Of a stretch of 64,000 nt of DNA, positions 25,564 through 34,616 are shown one piece after another; positions within the stretch are counted from its first letter, which is position 1; each line of letters starts with the position of its first letter. Both the position numbers and the translations under genes were made by a program. The stretch lies in assembly GCA_910577015.1 (NCBI GenBank), contig CAJTKU010000010.1, positions 42,271 to 106,270 of the forward strand. The letters run 5' to 3'. Below the pieces are notes generated by a model. The model did not search any database, was not told the DNA's origin, and was given only the letters and a program-made list of their open reading frames with translations. Source of the stretch: an uncultured Lachnospiraceae bacterium (lineage in GTDB: Bacteria; Bacillota; Clostridia; Lachnospirales; Lachnospiraceae).

Positions 25564-27359
25564 CTTGCCTGCACCTCCCCCCGTTTGTCCGGATACTGGG
25601 AATAATAAATTTCCTGATATACCTCACAGGTGGCAAGCAGCTCCTCATGAGTTCCCATGCCCGCCACATTCCCATCGTCCAGCACGATAATCAGGCCTGC
25701 CCCGAGAAGGGAGGAAGCCCTCTGGGATACAATAAACACCACGGGCGGGTTTTCCATGCCATGGATGGCCTTGCGCAATTTTAAGTCCGTCGCATAGTCA
25801 AGGGCGGAGGCGCTGTCATCCAGTATCAGTATTTCAGGCTCCCTGACAAGCGCCCTCGCAATGGTAAGCCTCTGCCTCTGCCCGCCGGAAAGGTTTTTGC
25901 CCCCCTGGCTGATTCGGGTTTCGATTCCCTCAGGCTTGCTGTCCACAAATTCCGCGGACTGGGATATCTCCAGCGCCTTTCTTATTTTTTGCTCTATGGC
26001 TTTCTCGTCAGCGTCCTTAAAATCCTTTCCCATCAGCAGATTTTCCCTGATGGTTCCTTTGAACAGCACTGCTTTCTGCGGCACCACGCCTATTTTATCC
26101 CTGAGTTCTTTTATCGGATAATCCTCCACCAAAATACCGTCCACCTTTACGCTGCCTTTCGTGGCTTCATAAAAACGCGGAATCAGATTGACAAGAGAAG
26201 ACTTACCTGAACCCGTGCCGCCGATAATGCCGACAGTCTGTCCTTTCATTGCCTTGAAATGTACGTCGGTAAGGCTCTCGGCGCCTGCGCCGGGATACGT
26301 CAGGGATACATGCGCAAACTCCACAACCGGACCGTCAGCTTCTTTTTCCGGCTTCTCCGATTCCTCCGATTTTCCTGCTTCCTTCCCTTCCGGGCCTGCT
26401 TCTTTTTCATCCATGCCGGCGTCCATTTCCAGAACCGCCTCGATACGGTTGCCACAGGCAATGGCTTTATTGACGGTAATAATCAGGTTGGCGAGTTTCA
26501 CCAGTTCCACCAGAATTTGGGACATATAATTGACCAGCGCAAGTACAGCCCCCTGGGTCAGGATACCGCTGTCCACCCTGAGCGCGCCAATCCACAAAAG
26601 TGCAATCAGTCCTCCGTTTATCACAATGTATGTCACCGGATTCATCACTGCGGAAATCCTGCCCACAAACATCTGTATGGCCGTCAGGTTTTCATTGCCT
26701 TCCCGAAACTCCGCAATCTCCTCTTCCTCCTTGTGGAAAGCGCGCAGCACCCTGACGCCCGTAAGGTTTCCCCGGGTAATTCCAAGCACCTTGTCCAATC
26801 CCGACTGCACCTTTTTATACAGCGGAATGGTAACTAACATAATGCCAAACACCACAAGGGAGAGAACCGGAATCACCACCACAAAAACGAGCGCCGCCTT
26901 CACATCAATGGTGAAAGCCATCACCATAGCGCCAAACACAATAAACGGAGAACGCAAAAACAGGCGCAGCACCATATTAACGCCATTCTGCACCTGATTT
27001 ACATCACTGGTCATTCTTGTTATCAAGGTTGCATTCCCGCATTTGTCCACCTGTGAGAATGAAAATTGCTGCACATGCCCGAACAGGGAATGGCGGAGCT
27101 TTGTGGCAAACCCTACCGCCGCCTTCGCCGAAAAGTACTGCGCCGTTACGGAACACAAAAGCCCGACAATGCCAAGCAGTATCATAATAAGGCACATGCG
27201 CCCCACATACCCCCTGTCCCCTCCTGCGATACCGATGTCCACAATCCGTTTGACCACAATTGGTATCAGCAGTTCAAAGGAAGCCTCCAGCATTTTAAAC
27301 AGAGGCGCAAGCACCGTTTCCTTCTTGTAATCCTTTAAATATACCAGTAATTTTTTCAT
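25560..27359 (-). CDS. ABC exporter half-transporter (degenerate ATPase site)
   Basis: 599 residues with the same type I exporter layout. Walker A GGTGSGKSS and signature LSGGQRQRLT are normal, but Walker B ends ILILDDSASALD: the catalytic Glu is Asp, the usual mark of the non-hydrolysing half of a heterodimeric exporter (TM287/288 or LmrCD type). A charged insert (KEAGPEGKEAGKSEESEKPEKE) links the membrane and ATPase domains. First gene of the pair; upstream on the strand is dapF with a membrane protein. Confidence 0.95.
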   Translation of the reverse strand: MKKLLVYLKDYKKETVLAPLFKMLEASFELLIPIVVKRIVDIGIAGGDRGYVGRMCLIMILLGIVGLLCSVTAQYFSAKAAVGFATKLRHSLFGHVQQFSFSQVDKCGNATLITRMTSDVNQVQNGVNMVLRLFLRSPFIVFGAMVMAFTIDVKAALVFVVVIPVLSLVVFGIMLVTIPLYKKVQSGLDKVLGITRGNLTGVRVLRAFHKEEEEIAEFREGNENLTAIQMFVGRISAVMNPVTYIVINGGLIALLWIGALRVDSGILTQGAVLALVNYMSQILVELVKLANLIITVNKAIACGNRIEAVLEMDAGMDEKEAGPEGKEAGKSEESEKPEKEADGPVVEFAHVSLTYPGAGAESLTDVHFKAMKGQTVGIIGGTGSGKSSLVNLIPRFYEATKGSVKVDGILVEDYPIKELRDKIGVVPQKAVLFKGTIRENLLMGKDFKDADEKAIEQKIRKALEISQSAEFVDSKPEGIETRISQGGKNLSGGQRQRLTIARALVREPEILILDDSASALDYATDLKLRKAIHGMENPPVVFIVSQRASSLLGAGLIIVLDDGNVAGMGTHEELLATCEVYQEIYYSQYPDKRGEVQAR

Positions 27360-27382
27360 CTGACTCTAACCCTTTTTCATCT

Positions 27383-28075
27383 TTATCTATAATCGATGAT
27401 GTTGCTGTCCTCCTGCTGCAGGCTGTCCACATCCACATAATATTTTGATAAGTCCGCGGGATTCACCCAGACTGCTACCTGGCGCCCAATAAAATAATGC
27501 GGGTCAATCCAGATATTGCCGCTTCTGTAAAGATACTTTATCCCTGTCATTTCATCTGTATAGCAGCACTCCAGCCTGTACGGACAACGGCCGTTTACAT
27601 TGTAAAGGGTATACAGCTCTCCTCCCGTCACCTCTGCATACACACACCTTCCCGTCTGCATAAACTTCTTCCTTTTGCTCTTTTTTGCCAAAAGGACAAT
27701 CAGGAAACCAACACCAAGGCTCAGAAAAGCCGCGCCAATCACGCACAGGACTAAAACAGGCAGGAACAAAGTCCCCCCCATCTGCACATGGCCCGGATTA
27801 TCACGGTCCACATACACATCCACTTCATCACCCACATGCAGACGGCTGTTATACTCGGAAATCCAGACCGTGTGTGTCTGCCCGTCAAGGATAAACTCCA
27901 CCTTCGTTCCTCTGTCAATGCCGGTAATCACAGCCGAAACCACCCTTGCATTACCCTTAAAGCGCATGGTATGTACCGCTAACGCTGTCGCAATAATCAG
28001 CATCACCATGCCTATCATAAAAAATACAAAATATAATATTCTCTCTACTTTATTTTCTTCCGATTTTATTCTCAT
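27383..28075 (-). CDS. Two-TM membrane protein with paired small beta domains
   Basis: 230 residues from the ATG at 28075 (AGGAG 7 nt upstream). Membrane segments at about 12-34 and 102-130; after each there is a short beta-rich stretch (ARVVSAVITGIDRGTKVEFILDGQ; CVYAEVTGGELYTLYNVNGRCPYRLECCY) ending in a barrel-like basic turn (VGDEVDVYVDRDNPGHV; GRQVAVWVNPADLSKYYVD), which resembles DUF3592-type proteins. Function unknown. It starts 10 nt after dapF, so it is co-transcribed. Confidence 0.75.
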   Translation of the reverse strand: MRIKSEENKVERILYFVFFMIGMVMLIIATALAVHTMRFKGNARVVSAVITGIDRGTKVEFILDGQTHTVWISEYNSRLHVGDEVDVYVDRDNPGHVQMGGTLFLPVLVLCVIGAAFLSLGVGFLIVLLAKKSKRKKFMQTGRCVYAEVTGGELYTLYNVNGRCPYRLECCYTDEMTGIKYLYRSGNIWIDPHYFIGRQVAVWVNPADLSKYYVDVDSLQQEDSNIIDYR

Positions 28076-28085
28076 GATATTTCTC

Positions 28086-28925
28086 CTAAATGGTAATTTC
28101 CCCGTCAAACACATGGCTTGCCGGACCGGTCATGTAAATGCAGTTTTCATTCCTGTTCCAGAAAATTTCCAAATCTCCTCCCAGCAGTTTTACCGTCACC
28201 TGTTCTTCCGTATATCCATTCCGGATGCAGGCTGCCACCGTCGCGCAGGCGCCGGTCCCGCAGGCTAAAGTTTCCCCTGTTCCTCTTTCCCATACCCGCA
28301 TCTGTACGGTATTCCTGTCCAGTACTTTCACAAACTCCGTATTCGTCCGCTTGGGAAACAACTCGTGGTTTTCAAAATACGGACCAATCTTTTCAATCTC
28401 CAGATTCTCCACGTCGTCCACAAAGACAACCGCATGGGGATTGCCCATGGAAACACAGGTCATGCGGTATTCCTTTCCCCTTACCGTGATGGGTTCGTCA
28501 ATCACCTGCTCCTTTTGGGACAATACCGGAATCTTTTCTGCCACAAACTCCGGCTCGCCCATGTTTACCTTTACCAGTATAACCTTTTTATCCTGAATGG
28601 CAAGACATAAATGCTTTATTTTTCCCGCGCTGATAATACTGATTTTCTTTTTCTCGGTAAGCTTCTTGTCATACACATATTTTGCCACGCAGCGAATGCC
28701 GTTGCCGCACATCTCGGCGCGGCTGCCGTCCGCATTGTACATCTCCATCTCAAAATCCGCTTCCGTGGAAGGATTGATAAAAATAACCCCGTCTCCGCCT
28801 ATGCCGAAATGCCTGTCACTCAACCGCCTCACTATCTCCGGCTTATCCTCCGTGCTGATATGTTCCATGCTGCCGTCCACATAAATATAATCATTGCCGC
28901 AGCCATGCATCTTGGTAAACTTCAT
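28086..28925 (-). CDS. dapF: Diaminopimelate epimerase
   Basis: 279 residues. Converts LL- to meso-diaminopimelate for lysine and peptidoglycan synthesis. N-terminal MKFTKMHGCGNDYIYVD and the two catalytic cysteines, Cys73 (EMCGNGIRC) and Cys222 (LACGTGACA), are present, with the GNPHAVVF segment. Full length. ATG at 28925 with a good ribosome site; followed closely by the two-TM protein. Confidence 0.97.
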   Translation of the reverse strand: MKFTKMHGCGNDYIYVDGSMEHISTEDKPEIVRRLSDRHFGIGGDGVIFINPSTEADFEMEMYNADGSRAEMCGNGIRCVAKYVYDKKLTEKKKISIISAGKIKHLCLAIQDKKVILVKVNMGEPEFVAEKIPVLSQKEQVIDEPITVRGKEYRMTCVSMGNPHAVVFVDDVENLEIEKIGPYFENHELFPKRTNTEFVKVLDRNTVQMRVWERGTGETLACGTGACATVAACIRNGYTEEQVTVKLLGGDLEIFWNRNENCIYMTGPASHVFDGEITI

Positions 28926-29026
28926 AAGCGATTCCTCCCTCTTTTCCTGATATTCCCATTATAACCGCAAAAGATGCCGTGTGATATAGCTATTATAAGC
29001 GTTGACTGTGCAAAAAATGCGAAAAC

Positions 29027-29578
29027 TTAAGACGGATTCATCATGGACAGTATCATCTGCGCTGTTTCCGCCATATCGGTGCAGGAATCCATGCTGCTTT
29101 TCTGGATATAACGGTGCGCTTCTTCCTCGGTCATATTATTACGCACCATCAAAAGCTCTTTTGCTTCCTTTATAACCTCCGTTTCCTCCCGGCTTCGCTC
29201 CTTCGGCATCTGTTTCCTTTTCCGACGGCGGCGCTCCATGTTTTCTGTCATCATACTGACTGTGCTGATAAGTTCCACCGCCTTCAAAGGCATACCCAAG
29301 CAGATAATATCATTTCCCAGACATTCGTTCAAATACTGTTCCTGCGCCATCAGAAGCATTTCAAATCCTTTCGGCAAAAGCTCCCATAACTGCGAATACA
29401 ACATATCCGCCAGTTTATAACCGCAGACCACAATACCGTCCGTTAACCCGTCGGCCAGACTGACTGCCGAAAGCCCTGTCGTGCAAACACCGGCCACATG
29501 AAAGCCACTTCTGACAAGCAGGCTCTTGATGCTCTTTGCGTTTTCCGGTTTTGGGAAAACGACAATAATATTTATCAT
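29027..29578 (-). CDS. ANTAR-domain response regulator
   Basis: 183 residues. N-terminal receiver-like domain (INIIVVFPKPENAKSIKSLLVRSGFHVAGV) that lacks a clear phospho-acceptor context, a basic helix (RRRRKRKQMPKER) and a C-terminal ANTAR domain (IKEAKELLMVRNNMTEEEAHRYIQKSSMD). ANTAR proteins bind paired hairpins in mRNA leaders and prevent termination, often for nitrogen genes. It lies 43 nt after glnA in the same operon, and glnA has a terminator-like hairpin in its leader. GGAGG 7 nt before the ATG. Confidence 0.92.
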   Translation of the reverse strand: MINIIVVFPKPENAKSIKSLLVRSGFHVAGVCTTGLSAVSLADGLTDGIVVCGYKLADMLYSQLWELLPKGFEMLLMAQEQYLNECLGNDIICLGMPLKAVELISTVSMMTENMERRRRKRKQMPKERSREETEVIKEAKELLMVRNNMTEEEAHRYIQKSSMDSCTDMAETAQMILSMMNPS

Positions 29579-29621
29579 GCAGCCACCTCCTTTTGAAATC
29601 CTTAAGCTGAAGGAAATGCCG

Positions 29622-30953
29622 CTAAAATTTATATAGGTACTCGTTAATCTCCCAATCCGTTACCTGCATGCGGTATCTGTGCCATTCTGCTTTTTTTGCA
29701 GCAATATAGCGCGCGGAAACATGTTTTCCCAGCACCTTCTGCACAAACTCATCCTTTTCCATTTCCTCCACCGCTTCTATCAACGTACCGGGCAGGGCGC
29801 CTATGCCAAGTTCCTGCCTCTTTTCTTCGCTCATATCAGAAATGTTCCGTTCAATGGCGACAGGAGGCTCAATTTTGTTTTGAATACCGTCAAGCCCCGC
29901 CATAAGACAGAGCGCCAGCGTCAGGTAAGGATTGGCGGACGGGTCGGGGCTTCGCAATTCAATGCGGGCATCTTCCCCGAACGATACAGGAACGCGGATG
30001 AGCGGACTTCTGTTCTTCCTGCTCCACGCCACATATACCGGCGCTTCGTATCCCGGCACCAGACGCTTATAGGAATTTACCAGCGGATTGGTGACTGCCG
30101 CCATTCCTTTCACATGCTTCATAAGACCCCCGATAAACCAGTATGCCTCACGGCTCAACCCGTTCTCATCGTTTTCATCACAAAAAACATTTTTACCGTC
30201 CCTAAAAAGGGACATGTTAATATGCATACCGGAACCGTTTACGCCCTGCTTCGGCTTTGGCATAAAAGTAGCGTGGAGTCCATGCCTTCTTGCTATGGTC
30301 TTTACCGCAAGCTTAAATGTCATGATATTGTCCGCCGTCGCCAGCGCCTCATCATACTTAAAATCTATTTCATGCTGGGCGGGCGCCCCTTCATGGTGGG
30401 AAGCTTCTATTTCAAATCCCATTTCCTCCAGCGTCATAATCATATCGCGCCTTGCATTTTCCCCAAAATCAATAGGCGCCGTATCAAAATACCCCGCCTG
30501 CTCGTAGGTAATGGTAGTCGGCAGGGCATTTTCATCTGTCTGGAACAGGAAAAATTCACACTCCGGCCCGACATTAAAGGTGTACCCCAAATCTTCAGCC
30601 GCTTTTACCGCCCTTTTCAGCACATACCTCGGGTCTCCCTCAAACGGCTCGCCGCACGGCCTGCAGACATCGCAAATCATCCTCGCCACCTTTCCCTGCT
30701 GGGGCCTCCACGGAAAAACCTCCAGCGTGGAAAAATCCGGGTAAAGATACATATCCGAATCCTCAATGCCCACAAACCCCTCAATCGAGGAGCCGTCAAA
30801 TTTACACTTATTGTCCAACGCCTTCTCTAACTGACTCACCGTAACAGCCAGATTCTTCAGATTGCCAAAAATGTCCGTAAACTGCAGACGGATAAACTCC
30901 ACGTCCTCTTCCCTGGCCAACCTGATAATATCTTCCCTCGTATAATGCTTCAT
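29622..30953 (-). CDS. glnA: Glutamine synthetase, type I
   Basis: 443 residues, the Gram-positive GSI-alpha length without the adenylylation insert. Makes glutamine from glutamate and ammonia with ATP. Segments include CKFDGSSIEGF, NVGPECEFFLF, EGAPAQHEIDFKYD, NGSGMHINMSLF and the metal/substrate region RSPDPSANPYLTLALCLMAG. ATG at 30953 with GGATGGAG. Driven by a strong promoter at 31038-31067 and followed by an ANTAR regulator, which points to nitrogen control at the RNA level. Confidence 0.98.
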   Translation of the reverse strand: MKHYTREDIIRLAREEDVEFIRLQFTDIFGNLKNLAVTVSQLEKALDNKCKFDGSSIEGFVGIEDSDMYLYPDFSTLEVFPWRPQQGKVARMICDVCRPCGEPFEGDPRYVLKRAVKAAEDLGYTFNVGPECEFFLFQTDENALPTTITYEQAGYFDTAPIDFGENARRDMIMTLEEMGFEIEASHHEGAPAQHEIDFKYDEALATADNIMTFKLAVKTIARRHGLHATFMPKPKQGVNGSGMHINMSLFRDGKNVFCDENDENGLSREAYWFIGGLMKHVKGMAAVTNPLVNSYKRLVPGYEAPVYVAWSRKNRSPLIRVPVSFGEDARIELRSPDPSANPYLTLALCLMAGLDGIQNKIEPPVAIERNISDMSEEKRQELGIGALPGTLIEAVEEMEKDEFVQKVLGKHVSARYIAAKKAEWHRYRMQVTDWEINEYLYKF

Positions 30954-30994
30954 GACTCTCCATCCTTTCCATTTCCGCTGTCATTGCACTTACC

Positions 30995-31025
30995 AAAAAA
31001 GGCGCTCTTATCCCTAAGAACGCCC
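30995..31025 (-). terminator. Terminator-like hairpin in the glnA leader
   Basis: On the minus strand GGCGTTCTTA-GGGA-TAAGAGCGCC (31021-31001 with flanking base) is a 10-bp stem closed by a GNRA-type loop and followed by TTTTTT (31000-30995), only a few nt after the predicted transcription start and 40 nt before the glnA ATG. It would terminate most transcripts unless something intervenes. Confidence 0.7.
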
Positions 31026-31037
31026 TTGTTCTGTTCC

Positions 31038-31067
31038 ATAATACCAACCGAAGCCATCCCTTGTCAA
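31038..31067 (-). promoter_or_regulatory. glnA promoter
   Basis: Minus-strand TTGACA (31067-31062), 18-bp spacer, TATTAT (31043-31038). Transcription would start near 31031, directly before the leader hairpin. I see no clear GlnR/TnrA box. Confidence 0.75.
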
Positions 31068-31135
31068 TATAATTCTGTTCACTCATTTTGCTTGACGGCT
31101 GTAGCAGCGTACATTTTTCCCGGCAGATGTATACA

Positions 31136-31274
31136 GCTCAAACTGTGCCGATATGCCATAAGGAGCCCTTTGAAAAACGTCAGCGCTTTGCGAGGTTTTT
31201 CACGAGCTTAGCGCCTGCTACGTTTTTCATAGAGCGAGAACGCGGCGACGCTGGCATATCGGCACGGTTTGAGC
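31136..31274 (+). repeat. Large palindromic element, probable relative of repeat family 2
   Basis: In the 419-bp gap 30954-31372. Two 23-nt arms (31136-31158 and 31252-31274; GCTCAAACTGTGCC... and complement) pair with one U.G (plus strand) and no mismatch. The loop region holds CCATAAGG and TTGAAAAACG, like the CCATAAGGG and TGTAAAAACG core of the copies at 41.4 and 42.6 kb, plus inner pairing TGAAAAAC/GTTTTTCA. There is no U tract, so it is not a simple terminator. Confidence 0.6.
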
Positions 31275-31372
31275 GTCCCCTTCTGCATCCGTCACGCAAA
31301 ATAAGAGAAATCTGTGCTAAACCCTTCTTCTTCTGCATATTGTGTATAAAAGAATAATGCAGGGAATATCCT

Positions 31373-31885
31373 ATGAGCTCTAAAACAAAAATCGTAGTAC
31401 TTCATATGAAGGAATTAATCTATACGGGAATTTTTGCCGTGTTGGGTATTATATTCATTGTCCTGCTGATTATTATGTTCCTTCCTGATGATAAGAAAGA
31501 CAAAGAACCAAAAACAGAAAATAAGACTGAGACGGAAGCCGAAACAGACTCCGAAACAAAGGCAGTCACAACTTCTTACATACCCGGTGTTTACACCACC
31601 ACTTTGTTTTTAAGCGACCATAGCATTGATGTGGAAGTGATTGTGGATTCAGACTACATCAGTTCTGTCCGGCTTGTCAATCTGGATGAGGCTGTCACCA
31701 CCATGTATCCCCTGATTCAGCCTGCTTTTGATTCGCTGGCTGAACAAATATATGAAAAACAGTCTTTGGACGACATTACTTATTCGGATGACAACAAGTA
31801 TACTTCACTGGTGCTTCTCGAGGCTGTCCGCACTTCACTGGATAAGGCCCGTGGAAATTCTGTTTCGTCAGGAAACGGCAGATAA
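31373..31885 (+). CDS. Membrane-anchored protein with FMN-binding-like domain
   Basis: 170 residues: one membrane segment at about 16-37, a Thr/Glu/Lys-rich linker (KTENKTETEAETDSETKA) and a C-terminal domain (YIPGVYTTTLFLSDHSIDVEVIVDSDYISSVRLVNL ... KYTSLVLLEAVRTSLDKA). The PGVY start, central valine strands and final S-LLEA-R--LDKA resemble the FMN_bind fold of RnfG/NqrC, but no flavinylation Thr motif is evident, so cofactor binding is uncertain. AGGGA 7 nt before the ATG. Ends at a shared terminator. Confidence 0.7.
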   Translation: MSSKTKIVVLHMKELIYTGIFAVLGIIFIVLLIIMFLPDDKKDKEPKTENKTETEAETDSETKAVTTSYIPGVYTTTLFLSDHSIDVEVIVDSDYISSVRLVNLDEAVTTMYPLIQPAFDSLAEQIYEKQSLDDITYSDDNKYTSLVLLEAVRTSLDKARGNSVSSGNGR

Positions 31886-31913
31886 CCTATATCTTATCAA
31901 TGTTACATTTCTA

Positions 31914-31952
31914 AAGGGTGTCCCTGAAGTTTACGCTTTGGGGACACCCTTT
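31914..31952. terminator. Bidirectional terminator
   Basis: AAGGGTGTCCC and GGGACACCCTTTT pair around a 16-nt loop, with T tracts on both strands, between the convergent FMN-binding-like gene and rpiA. Confidence 0.85.
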
Positions 31953-31961
31953 TGTGATAGT

Positions 31962-32663
31962 TTAAGAACAACCCAATATTTCCGTAGGATACCCGATAAA
32001 CAATCCCGATTCCAGCACCCCTACAATCTGCCCGATTGCAGACTCCAACGAACTGTCGGCATCTGCAAATACCGCGTCAAGGATATAGTTCCCATTCTCT
32101 GTGATGACGGGGCCGTCCTTAGACTTCCCAGCAAGGCGCAGGTGCACATCCGTTGCGCCCAGTTCATAGAGTCTTGTTGTGACTGATTTGTAAGCCGCCG
32201 GAACACACTCCACCGGAACCGGGAAATTATCACACAGTTTTGTTACAAATTTGCTCTTATCCACAAGAATATAGGTTTTAGGTGAGTTGGACATAATTAG
32301 CTTTTCGTTAAACATCGCGCCCCCTCGTCCCTTGTTTAACCAGCCATCGGGAGTGACCTCGTCCGCGCCGTCAAATCCCCAGTCCGGTCTCGCGTCATCC
32401 AGGGTGGCAACCGGAATGCCAAGCGCGGTACACACCAGCCTGATTTCATTGGAAGTCGGAATGGCAGTGACATGCAGCCCCTCCTCCTTCACCCTTTTTG
32501 CAATCTCCTGCACTGCAAGAAAAGAAGTGGAACCCGAGCCGAACCCGATGACATCGCCCTCCTTTGCAAAGGACGCAAGCTTTTTTGCCACAGCAAGTTT
32601 TTCTTCATAATTTGCTATCTCCTGGGACCATTCAATCTGAAAATATTCCTCTTTCCATTTCAT
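31962..32663 (-). CDS. rpiA: Ribose-5-phosphate isomerase A
   Basis: 233 residues. Interconverts ribose 5-phosphate and ribulose 5-phosphate. Family segments are IGFGSGSTSFLAV, PTSNEIRLVCTALGIPV, DWGFDGADEVTP, LNKGRGGAMFNEKL (catalytic Glu/Lys region) and FPVPVECVP. ATG at 32663 with GGAG 5 nt upstream. Same strand as nadE, 42 nt apart, though its start is separate. Confidence 0.96.
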   Translation of the reverse strand: MKWKEEYFQIEWSQEIANYEEKLAVAKKLASFAKEGDVIGFGSGSTSFLAVQEIAKRVKEEGLHVTAIPTSNEIRLVCTALGIPVATLDDARPDWGFDGADEVTPDGWLNKGRGGAMFNEKLIMSNSPKTYILVDKSKFVTKLCDNFPVPVECVPAAYKSVTTRLYELGATDVHLRLAGKSKDGPVITENGNYILDAVFADADSSLESAIGQIVGVLESGLFIGYPTEILGCS

Positions 32664-32704
32664 ATCATCTCCACCCTTTCTCTTGTGTTTCTATAATAAT
32701 ACTG

Positions 32705-34615
32705 TTACAACTCCTCCAATTGCTTAAGCCAGAGCGCGGCGCTGGCATCCGAGGGCATACGCAAATCCCCCCTAGGGGAAAGCGCCACACTTCCCACCTT
32801 TGGTCCGTCCGGCACACAGGAACGTTTAAACTGCTGGCTGAAAAATCTCCTGTAAAAAGTTTTCAGCCATTTCAGGATAACGTCATCGGTATACAACCCC
32901 TGAAAGGAGAGCTTTGCTATGCGGTATACCTTCGCCGGTTCAAAACCGCACCGCAGCATATAGTACAGAAAGAAATCATGCAGTTCGTACGGACCCACCA
33001 GTTCTTCCGTCTTCTGCGAAATCACGCCGTCCACAGGCGGCAGAAGTTCCGGGCTGACCGGCGTGTCCAGCACGTCAAGCAATACCTCTTCCAAGTCCCT
33101 GTCCCCGCAGGTATCCGCATAATAACGAACCAGATGGCGTACAAGGGTTTTGGGCACCCCTGCATTTACACCGTACATGGACATGTGGTCTCCGTTGTAA
33201 GTGGCAAATCCAAGCGCCAGCTCCGACATATCGCCCGTGCCAATCACCAGAGCGCCCTCTTTGTTTGCAATGTCCATCAGAATCTGCGTACGCTCCCTTG
33301 CCTGCCCGTTTTCATACGTAACGTCATGGTCGTCAAGGCTTTGCCCAATATCTTTAAAATGCACCGTCACGGCATCCTTAATATTGATTTCCTTCAATGT
33401 AGTGCGCAGGGCCTTTGCCAGCCTGCACGCATTTTCATAGGTCCTGTCCGTGGTTCCGAAACACGGCATGGTAATGGCCAGGATGTTTTCACGCGGTATC
33501 GAAAGCATATCGAAGGCGCGTACCGTCACCAGAAGCGCCAGCGTGGAATCGAGGCCTCCCGAAACGCCAATCACCGCTTTTGTGCAGCCAGTATGCTCGT
33601 ATCTTTTCTTCAAGCCATAAGACTGTATGGAAAGAATCTCATCACAGCGTTTCTCCCGTTCCGTCTGCCTTGAAGGCACAAACGGCATACAGGGAAAAGT
33701 CCTGTCCAGCTCTGTCTCTTCGCATGCCATCGAAAAAGGCACCACCAGATATTCCCTCTTGTTGTCGGGAACAAACGTCGTCATCTTCCTGCGCTCCATG
33801 CAAAGCCGGTGAATATCCACATCTGCATAGATGCTTTCACAGGTAAACCGCTTTGCCTGCGTCAGTACCGTACCGTTTTCCGCTATGATATTGTGGCCTC
33901 CGAATACCAAATCCTGCGTGGACTCCCCTTCTCCTGCACCGGCATAGATATATCCCGCCACCAGCCTTGCGCTGGCAGACTTTACCAGCATCTCACGGTA
34001 CTCATCCTTGCCAATTGTTTCGTTGGAAGCCGAAAGGTTTACCAAAAGCGTCGCCCCTGCCAGCGCATGGCCCGTACAGGGGGGATTTGCCACCCACAAA
34101 TCTTCACAAAGCTCACATGCCACCACAAATCCTTTTACGGCATCCGTTTCAAACAGCAGGTTACACCCAAAAGGAATTTCTTCCTCCCCGATAAATACCG
34201 ACGAAACTGCTTCCTCTCCCGGCGTAAAATACCTGCCCTCGTAAAATTCCGCGTGGTTGGGAATATGCATTTTCGGCACCATCCCCAGTATCATGCCGTC
34301 CTGTAAGACGGCGGCTACATTGTATAACTTACCTTCCTTTTCAAAGGGCAAACCCACAAAGACCAGACTGTCATGCCCCTGTGTAAAAGCCGCCAGTTCC
34401 ATTAGCTGGTTTTTTGCCTCCATCAGCAAAATCTCCTGTAACAAAAGGTCATTACAGGTATATCCCGTCAGGCATAACTCCGGAAATACAATCACCTTCG
34501 CATTTTTTTCATAAGCCTCTGCAAGCCGTATTTTAATCTGCGCCGCGTTGTACTGCGGCTCGGCAACCCTTATCTTAGGCGTGATGGCTGCTACCTTTAC
34601 AAATCCCTGTTTCAT
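32705..34615 (-). CDS. nadE: Glutamine-dependent NAD+ synthetase
   Basis: 636 residues, fused two-domain type. N-terminal nitrilase-fold glutaminase (VFPELCLTGYTCNDL with Glu; VPKMHIPNHAEFYE with Lys; VVACELCEDLW with Cys) and C-terminal synthetase with the PP-loop GVSGGLDSTLAL and GTGDMSELALGFATYNGDHM. Makes NAD+ from deamido-NAD+, ATP and glutamine. Starts 1 nt after the hslO stop, so it is coupled to hslO and the methyltransferase upstream. Confidence 0.97.
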   Translation of the reverse strand: MKQGFVKVAAITPKIRVAEPQYNAAQIKIRLAEAYEKNAKVIVFPELCLTGYTCNDLLLQEILLMEAKNQLMELAAFTQGHDSLVFVGLPFEKEGKLYNVAAVLQDGMILGMVPKMHIPNHAEFYEGRYFTPGEEAVSSVFIGEEEIPFGCNLLFETDAVKGFVVACELCEDLWVANPPCTGHALAGATLLVNLSASNETIGKDEYREMLVKSASARLVAGYIYAGAGEGESTQDLVFGGHNIIAENGTVLTQAKRFTCESIYADVDIHRLCMERRKMTTFVPDNKREYLVVPFSMACEETELDRTFPCMPFVPSRQTEREKRCDEILSIQSYGLKKRYEHTGCTKAVIGVSGGLDSTLALLVTVRAFDMLSIPRENILAITMPCFGTTDRTYENACRLAKALRTTLKEINIKDAVTVHFKDIGQSLDDHDVTYENGQARERTQILMDIANKEGALVIGTGDMSELALGFATYNGDHMSMYGVNAGVPKTLVRHLVRYYADTCGDRDLEEVLLDVLDTPVSPELLPPVDGVISQKTEELVGPYELHDFFLYYMLRCGFEPAKVYRIAKLSFQGLYTDDVILKWLKTFYRRFFSQQFKRSCVPDGPKVGSVALSPRGDLRMPSDASAALWLKQLEEL

Positions 34616-34616
34616 G

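Noticed and set aside
30808..31086. 92-codon ORF over the glnA start and leader
   Set aside because: It crosses the glnA promoter and coding start in another frame and has no ribosome site.
31136..31274. Large palindrome as a simple Rho-independent terminator
   Set aside because: No T tract follows either arm and the interior is long and structured.
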